Assembly (NCBI GenBank): GCA_934045075.1
Contig: OW203726.1
Location: 14,110,037-14,174,036 of the forward strand
DNA from: Yponomeuta sedellus
Taxonomy: Eukaryota > Arthropoda > Insecta > Lepidoptera > Yponomeutidae
Length of the DNA: 64,000 bases
Direction of reading: 5' to 3'
Below, piece by piece: positions 57,540-64,000 of this stretch (its first letter is position 1; each line of letters begins with the position of its first letter). Both the position numbers and the translations under genes were made by a program. The notes beneath the pieces were generated by a model. The model saw only the letters and a program-made list of their open reading frames with translations. It did no database searches and was not told where the DNA came from.

Positions 57540-60430
57540 ACCAAGGCTATCCCAAAGTGCTGGTCCCACAACCCCTTCCCAGTACCATCGAACCTGCAGC
57601 TCGAAGCTTTCGCCACCAGTTTTCAATGTAACAACCACTAGAGTATAGTTTTTGAACGCAGCTAATGACGAGTTGTTGCTGCGGCGCTGATGGATATTCA
57701 GCTCACCTTGTCGTGACATGAGTGACATTCACATATCTTCGAGGAAAAACTCTTGTGCTAGATTAAAGAAAAGTTTCGGCTATCTTCACACATAAGTGAT
57801 AAATGAAGCGTGGGATGACATTCCTTTACACGAAATGTAATCATCAAATGTTATCTTTCCCGAGTAATTTGGCGCGTGCTTGTCTCATCTGCAAATTGAT
57901 CAAGATATTTTTAATCTTAACTGGCAACATCACAAGTATAAGTACTGAACAGAATTAGTTTATTTTTGACGATAGTATCTCGTCCATGTATACGTATCAT
58001 TACATTGAATAGAGATGACACAGGTTTAGATAATCTTCGAAAGACCTTGGAATTACACCTAATCTTCACTTCAGCTAACTTTAGAAGATATAGCACTACA
58101 TACACACCTGTAAAAAAATTGATAGTGAATCATCGCGATTGATATAACGCTCATTCGTTTTCTCAGGTGGCACTATAACAGACCTTCATTTGTTTCAAAG
58201 CCTGGTCAGCTGTTTAAATATCACATCTCTAGTTTGTAGCAAAATAATAAGCACCTCCATGCAACCTTGGCTCTTACGATAAAAACATATCAAATTTAGA
58301 AGAATTTCACCTATAGTTAAATAAAATGTTATAGCGTACAGCAGTAAAGTGGGATCCCTAAGAGGGGTAACGTCCCTTCATAATATTTAAAACAACCGAA
58401 ATGTTAGTGACAGCTTTCAAAATTCATCCGAAAAACTCGCCAAAGTTATGCCTATATGAAGTGGTCGGGTTATGGAAAAGAATCAGTGATGTAATTAATA
58501 TTTTTACATAAAAAGATAATCAGCTTAGCGAACGTAAGTGATATTTTTTTTATGTTCAAGTTCATACCGGTTTTTCTGCAACGACCCGTGCTTCATTAAA
58601 GATACATTATGTTCAAGTACAATGTGCAACCTCTGACCCGTGACGATCATTAACCCAAACAACGTACAGTATATGATCACCGTGTGTGCCTACTCCTTTG
58701 TAGCTCTAACAAGCACGAATACTGAAGAATATCTCTAGGTGTAACTTAATCTAATATATAAAAATCTCGTATTTGTTATCGAACTCCTCCAAAAAGGTTT
58801 CACCGACTTTTTTGTTATTTTCTGGGTGTATTTAGTAGGTATGAGAATATGTCGTATCAATATGGCAAGACATCGTTTGTGGGGTTAGCTAGTGTACCTA
58901 CGAGTATAAGATTTTAACACGCCTGTGGTTTCTGTGGTTTCAAGGTTGCATGTTTTTTTTTCTATTAGAATAGTTCTGGTAGGTAGGTGTTTTTTATACA
59001 TTTATCGTAAAGACGATCAAAGAGGAAAACGTCGCAAAAACACCAATAATCATAATTTTGAGAATATATCGTAAACTATTTGAATTTTTCAGGATATGGT
59101 GCACATAATATACGTTCAAAGGCCTAATTATGCGTAGCAAATCCTGTCGAAGTCCTGACGTTCGCGATACCAATTAGTACGGAATTTGACAATTAGACGA
59201 TTGGAAATTTGGTGCGCCTTATACTAGAACTTGGAGCACCTAACTGAGCTCGTACGGAAGACAACCAGCTCGGGTTCACTTAAACATAGCGAATCATTCT
59301 ACAATCAATACTTACAAGTATATAGTAAAATTTAACTTGCGTCATGTTTTGATAAGAAAAATGATCATAGACGGTAGTCGTATCATCGTTTGCGAAGATT
59401 TTATTAACTACATCACTATCTTATCTGTACTAATAAATACTAGCAAACTTGACCCCAAAGTGTTAATGTTGTAATAATAGAGATGTTATGGAGAGATACC
59501 TATAATACTTACACCATTTTTAGGTCACTAACAATTTCAATTTCACTTAAAAATTTAATTTACTATTTCTACCTAGGAGCATAACGGTAACGGTATATTA
59601 CCGTTCTGCTCCTAGGTAGAAATAGTAAAATTTAAACCAATACTTTTAGTCAAAACTATAGGGAAGCAGTGAAAAAGATATCAATACATAAATTTTGCAA
59701 TAGTCGTCGATTATTCTACTTATCAATAAAGAAAAACTTTTATTGCGAAGAATATATCTGCTGTCATGTCATATATTCACAAGAGACGGAAAGTTTTTTC
59801 GCAAATTTTTCGTTGATCTCCATTGATCAGAAAAGTAACTCTCTTAAGTTTTCGTCTAATAAAGTCTCTGTAAAGGCGAGCAATTTTCTATCTTATCAAT
59901 AATTTATGTTAAGAAACAGAAAGCAGCCCAGAAGACGTTTTTTTCTCGAGCATCTCCCTACTGACCGAACCGTATTTTTATTCTTAACTTTTCCTTGAAT
60001 GTATAATAAAATAAATGTTAAGAAATTTATAATAAGAGATATAACAATAGATATTTTAATTCGAAAAATAGATAATGATGCTATTTCTCGAATTAATTTA
60101 ATTAACGATTGAATAAAGTTTCAGAACTTTATCGATACATTCACACACATCCAATATACGAACTGCACGCAAAATAAACAACATTCCTTCGAGTATATTT
60201 GCAAGGTGATGGACTCTTTTCAGTGTTTGCAAGTGAACATCACGTCAACATTCACGTATATTACGTAAATAACATGGTAATTTCCATTCGTATGGATCAC
60301 AATGATTACCGACAGCCTTGAAACATAACCTGGTATAAAATCTGCGAGGAATGGGCATATTTTCCCTTGATCGTGAATCGCCTAGGAAATTCAACAATTC
60401 AACAGAATTATAATAAATGAATCTACTTTT
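57540..60430. other. No gene seen; one dispersed repeat and one hairpin
   Basis: AT-rich. 58750-58890 resembles a common dispersed repeat ('taatatataaaaatctcgta', 'cgaactcctccaaaaaggtt'). The hairpin at 59552-59634 is listed separately. No coding frame is supported. Confidence 0.5.
59552..59634. repeat. Near-perfect ~39-bp stem hairpin
   Basis: 59552-59590 ('tttctacctaggagca' inside) is the reverse complement of about 59597-59634, with two or three mismatches, around a loop of a few bases containing 'cggta'. The stem includes 'aacggtaa' pairing with 'ttaccgtt'. It is longer than the hairpin at 179-236 and could fold as a small RNA precursor if transcribed, but a MITE core is equally likely. 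Confidence 0.8.
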
Positions 60431-60434
60431 TGTT

Positions 60435-60725
60435 TGTAACCAATGTACGTCCCACTGGAGGGCACAGGCCTTCTCTCATATAGAGAGTATGGGCTTAAGT
60501 GCCACGCGTGCCCACCGCGGATTGGCAATTTCAAGTGCTGAGGTATTTAACACCTCAGACACTCATGTTTCCTCAAGATATTTTTATTTCACATTTAAGT
60601 GGTACTGTTACAACTTTCACAAATGAGTACAAACACTTAGAAAACAAAGTCATTCGTATATAGCGGGATTCGAATCCTCGACCTTTCCAATGCGAGGCCG
60701 GGGTTCTACCACTGCACTTCCACCT
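60435..60725 (-). mobile_element. tRNA-type SINE (family D), full length
   Basis: Inverted head at 60660-60720 with box B ('gggattcgaatcctcgacct'), then 'aaaacaaagtcattcgtata', body 'ccaccgcggattggcaattt', and end 'cgtcccactggagggcacag'. Reference copy for the 3' half of family D. Confidence 0.78.
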
Positions 60726-61104
60726 TTATCACTTAGTAAGAAAAAGCATAATAAACATTGAATCACTTGAACATCTTTCTGTAAATAATGCTATAAATCT
60801 AAAGATAACATAGCACACAATATGAACACACGCTCGAATCCCAAGGCATCTCAAGATATAGAATTGTAATTAAATGTGTTTATAATATCACAAAGAAAGA
60901 AATATTTTCTGAGTTCTGATTGTGAGTTACCAAAGGATTCTTTAACAATTATGTAGCATTATTGTAGGAACGGCATCAATGTATTAAAAAATTACCTAGG
61001 TTCAATAAATTATGCTCATTCCTCTTCGCTAATTGTCAACAAATATAAGTTGTCAAATCAAATAATTCTTTCAAGCAGGTAAACGATATAACTTAGCATA
61101 TAAT

Positions 61105-61354
61105 TACACTATTTTTATTTTTAATGCACTAACCCGTGCTAAGGAACAAATTTAAAAACATATTTAGAGGCTAAAAAATTTTTACAATATTCTCTGTACG
61201 TAATACAGAGAATATTGTAAAGAGGTTCAAAATTTCACTGATGCCGTGAGTCGCCCATTGGCTCAATTGGTAGAGCGCTGGTACGGATAGCCAGAGGTTG
61301 CGGGTTCGAATCCCGGCATGGGTGAAATTTCTAGCCTCTAAATAGGTTTTTAAA
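61105..61354 (+). mobile_element. Fold-back tRNA-SINE (family A)
   Basis: Target duplication ttagcatataat at 61093-61104 and 61355-61366, perfect over 12 bases. The left arm is the inverted tail and body. Between the arms lies the palindrome 'acaatattctctgta' - 'tacagagaatattgt'. The right arm is a complete tRNA-like head (about 61253-61325) and body ending at 'ggtttttaaat'. It is almost identical to the copies at 7714 and 23864. Confidence 0.87.
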
Positions 61355-61774
61355 TTAGCATATAATACAATAAGTATTTTTTTTGCTTATTGATATCCAT
61401 AGTTAGACAGATTTGACTTAAAGTGCTTAAAACAATTTTTTGTTGGCTTTTTGATAGATTATTTATAAGGGAAAAAAATCTTCATTACCTCTTTGCGTAT
61501 ATAAATTTATTTATTTTATTTACAGACAACGTGGTCCAGTGTTATGTTAGTAGCAATAAATATAGAACTTAGCCTAAGGTTAGTATTTAATACGTTATTT
61601 AACAGTGACTTGGTCACCTTATTTACCCCTATTTGCCAAAATACGAATTAATCGTAAGTCACAACCTTGTCATCATAATTAAACATTAACGATCTCATTT
61701 ATATCAGGCTTGACGACAGTATCAAATAATCAAAGATTTAACAATATTACGGGAAAGTACATATTACTGTGTGG

Positions 61775-62035
61775 TGTCGGCCTTAAGAATAGCACCAACC
61801 CAAATTCTTCCCGCGGGTGTCGTAAAAGGCGACTAAGGGCATAAACCGGGGGATGGGCAGCAGCGCCCCCTCCAGTACAATTCTACCAAACTGCGATCCC
61901 CAACCCGCATGCCCAGCGTGGGGATTATGGGCATTACCCCCTAATGATGGCACAACCTTGTGCTATGGCGCTCATTAGGGGAGGGCTATGTCCAGCAGTG
62001 GCCTAATATAGCCTGAAGAAGAAGAAGAAGACGGG
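61775..62035 (+). repeat. LINE 3' end (family R), full 3' region
   Basis: Order: 'tgtggtgtcggccttaagaa', 'cttcccgcgggtgtcgtaaa', 'aggcgactaagggcataaac', 'gcagcgccccctccagtaca', 'gcatgcccagcgtggggatt', 'ctcattaggggagggctatg', 'tccagcagtggcctaatata', ending in (GAA)n. This 3' UTR is abundant in Lepidoptera. No ORF is attached. Confidence 0.75.
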
Positions 62036-62039
62036 AAAG

Positions 62040-63790
62040 TACATTTTACAAGAATTCAAAACACCGATTTAGTTTTATTTATAAAAAAATTATGTACCAA
62101 TATTTTCAATAAAATAAAAGATTATAATTCTGCTTTTAGCCATTTTGACTGAAACACCTACGAGTATCACACCGCGTGACGTCACTCTTAGGTTAACAAT
62201 AGTAAACTTCGCGCAATGTTAACCCAAGATCGTCATTACGATGTTTGTTTATCTAGACGTGACGTCAGATTCGACGCCATAACACTGAGAGCTGTTTTTC
62301 CACACATTTAAAATAACTTTAAACGTCGGAAAATGGCTTTAATCGTCGTTAAACTTCAGTTTGGTTATGAAATATAGGTTTTTTTTGTAAATAATAAATA
62401 TCTCCCCACATTATGGAAGAGGATTTAAAAATCTTTCGTCGTGCATATTGTCTGTAGTGGAGATTGTACAAGGAAAAAACCACTGCCAAACTGTCTTTAG
62501 GGAGTGCTTTAGAGGAATTGTGTTTTTATAAATAAAACTATTCAGCCTGTTTACGTTATGAGATTCGAAATTACTTCAACTAAGAACTTTTAAAATTATT
62601 CCTCCCCAATATCGCTAGGTATATCCTCTGTATAATAGACCAATATAACGTAAATAGTAAAGATGCCTCTCCCTTTATAATATCAAAATCGGATTTTAAT
62701 ATGAACCAATATTTACCAATTTTATTCTACAAAAGGCACGCGCCGCGCCGGTCGCAAGCTTAATTTTAAATTTCCCTTTTCATAGTAAAATTTCCCTTTA
62801 CAAAGTTGAGTTACCGTAATCACTGCTAAAGATAATTATCTATATAAAAAGAGTTATCTATCCTTCCGTTGAACCTTTGGGTCAAATTGGTTTAAGTGTC
62901 TCACGAAGAATATTCCGAACCGGACTAGTATGGAATTGATCACCAAGCGTAACCATGACCATAAATGTGTCTTTGACGGCAGTTTTCCTGGCTTACCAAT
63001 TTGTTTTATAACCACTAATTGAAATCATTGAGATAACTGAAATTAACAACTTCAGTAACATTTTATCGTCCATAAAATATTTTTTATGTGCCATGAACCA
63101 TCTGTACGGAATAATTACTTTAGTTTAGGTACACACAATGAGTGTGGAAACGTATGACTATTTCAGAGGTGATTGCAAAGGTGCTTAAACATTGTATTTT
63201 TCTTCGCGTTATTTGTGTAATTGCCTTTCCATAATAGTTACATAAGTCTTCACAACGGTGGTGACGGTGATATGGTGATTTTATTCCGTGAAAATGTTCG
63301 CACTAACACAAACTAATTTATCTTTTGTTTCGAGCGACCACAGATATATGGTCTGTACGCGCGAACGGACAGCCGTAATTTTCGTGTCCACGTAATTAAG
63401 TTAGTTTTCTTGCATAGGAGGTGCTAAGTGAGTTAACCTAATACAATATTTTATGTACAATTACAATTCTGTACAAAAATAGAAACAGGCGCTTGAAAAG
63501 TTTAATTAAAATAGACACCTTTAGAAGTTATCAAACTTAAATCCCGAATTGTTCACAAATTTACTAGGCAGGGAGTCAATGGAAGGCGCAAGAAATTGAC
63601 AAAAGCGACGAAATTAGTTAATATTTCATGAATTTGGCTGAGTTACTCGAGGCCATTTTGCCCTTGCTTCTCAAATGGCATGTTGATTACTCGCTTAGTT
63701 CACTATGAACCATAAGCAAATGATTTATTGTGAATTAAACGAATATAATTGAAATTAAAATAAAAAAAAAAACGAATATATCATTGAGCC
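62040..63790. other. No gene seen
   Basis: AT-rich sequence without recognisable repeat or coding frame. Confidence 0.45.
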
Positions 63791-63802
63791 AGCTGGCTTG
63801 GG

Positions 63803-63810
63803 TATAAAAA
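63803..63810 (+). promoter_or_regulatory. TATA-box-like motif
   Basis: TATAAAAA preceded by GG and followed about 25-30 bases later by 'caggcacactttggg'. The spacing fits a core promoter start site, but TATA-like strings are common in such AT-rich DNA, so support is weak. Confidence 0.2.
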
Positions 63811-63974
63811 GTGCGAGTGGAACAGGCACACTTTGGGTTCTGAAGAAATCATTACTAAACTTAATATTGATCCCTGAAACTATAAATGTATGACAAATTT
63901 AATATTGAATTTCTGTTTACCACAGCTTAAATATATACTGTTATTACGTTGCATAGTATTACAATGACAACTGT

Positions 63975-63999
63975 TTATTTCATTGTTTCTTTGTTGCAG
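63975..63999 (+). promoter_or_regulatory. Probable 3' splice acceptor at the window edge
   Basis: A pyrimidine tract ('tttcattgtttctttg') ends in TTGCAG followed by the last base T. This is a strong acceptor. If it pairs with the donor at 6661, the split codon GG+T would be Gly and the intron would be about 57 kb. Any base would give Gly here, so the phase is compatible but not proof. The exon itself lies outside. Confidence 0.4.
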
Positions 64000-64000
64000 T

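Noticed and set aside
1..64000. A CRISPR array, operon or other prokaryotic system
   Set aside because: No regularly spaced short repeats, no Shine-Dalgarno-led gene clusters; spliced ORFs, SINEs and mariners show a eukaryotic nuclear genome.

Overview
This window reads as AT-rich, intron-like nuclear DNA from an insect, most likely a moth or butterfly. The case for Lepidoptera rests on the repeats: several short elements known to be abundant in that order recur here, including 'tgcgagtcggactcg', 'gtcgtaaaaggcgactaag' and 'ctgctggacataggcctcc', plus many tRNA-derived SINEs. No bacterial or phage signatures are present. Only one host coding exon can be defended, at 6506-6660 on the + strand. 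It is a short GC-rich first exon ending in a consensus splice donor and encoding the RRRHSWIC signature of long PDE4 (dunce-type) cAMP phosphodiesterases. The rest is best read as the long intron(s) and flanks of that gene, filled with mobile DNA. CpG-rich patches near 23.4, 33.2 and 57.4 kb are possible extra promoters or first exons. The last bases form a good 3' splice acceptor.

Layout: 0-6.5 kb has a perfect-looking hairpin, retroposon tails and microsatellites. 6.5-11.6 kb has the exon and dense SINEs. 11.7-16.8 kb has a ~400-bp tandem repeat array, overlapped by a 2.23-kb tandem duplication with no difference in the stretches compared. 16.8-24.2 kb has SINEs. 24.5-27.6 kb has a decayed mariner next to a decayed LINE, each apparently carrying its own MITE-like insert. 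34.6-46.6 kb holds the main finding. 47-62 kb again has SINEs, a second dead mariner and hairpins.

The main finding is two different DIRS-type tyrosine-recombinase retrotransposons, A (about 34,576-39,655) and B (about 41,395-46,554), both transcribed on the minus strand. Each has inverted terminal repeats, an internal complementary region that reproduces the joined termini of a circular intermediate, a gag, a reverse transcriptase-RNase H ORF and a tyrosine recombinase. Both share features the ORFs alone do not show: a phase-1 intron in gag at the same place, two successive overlaps in the -1 frame (gag to RT, RT to recombinase) with protein-level conservation upstream of any ATG, and a 44-base terminal sequence that differs by one base although the coding regions are diverged. 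Element B looks intact; element A has a nonsense codon in RT.

Two SINE families also deserve attention. One is tRNA-derived and repeatedly inserted as a fold-back structure with 11-13-bp target duplications, one end stopping at an internal T5 run. The other carries a 5S-rRNA-like head and occurs nine times here.
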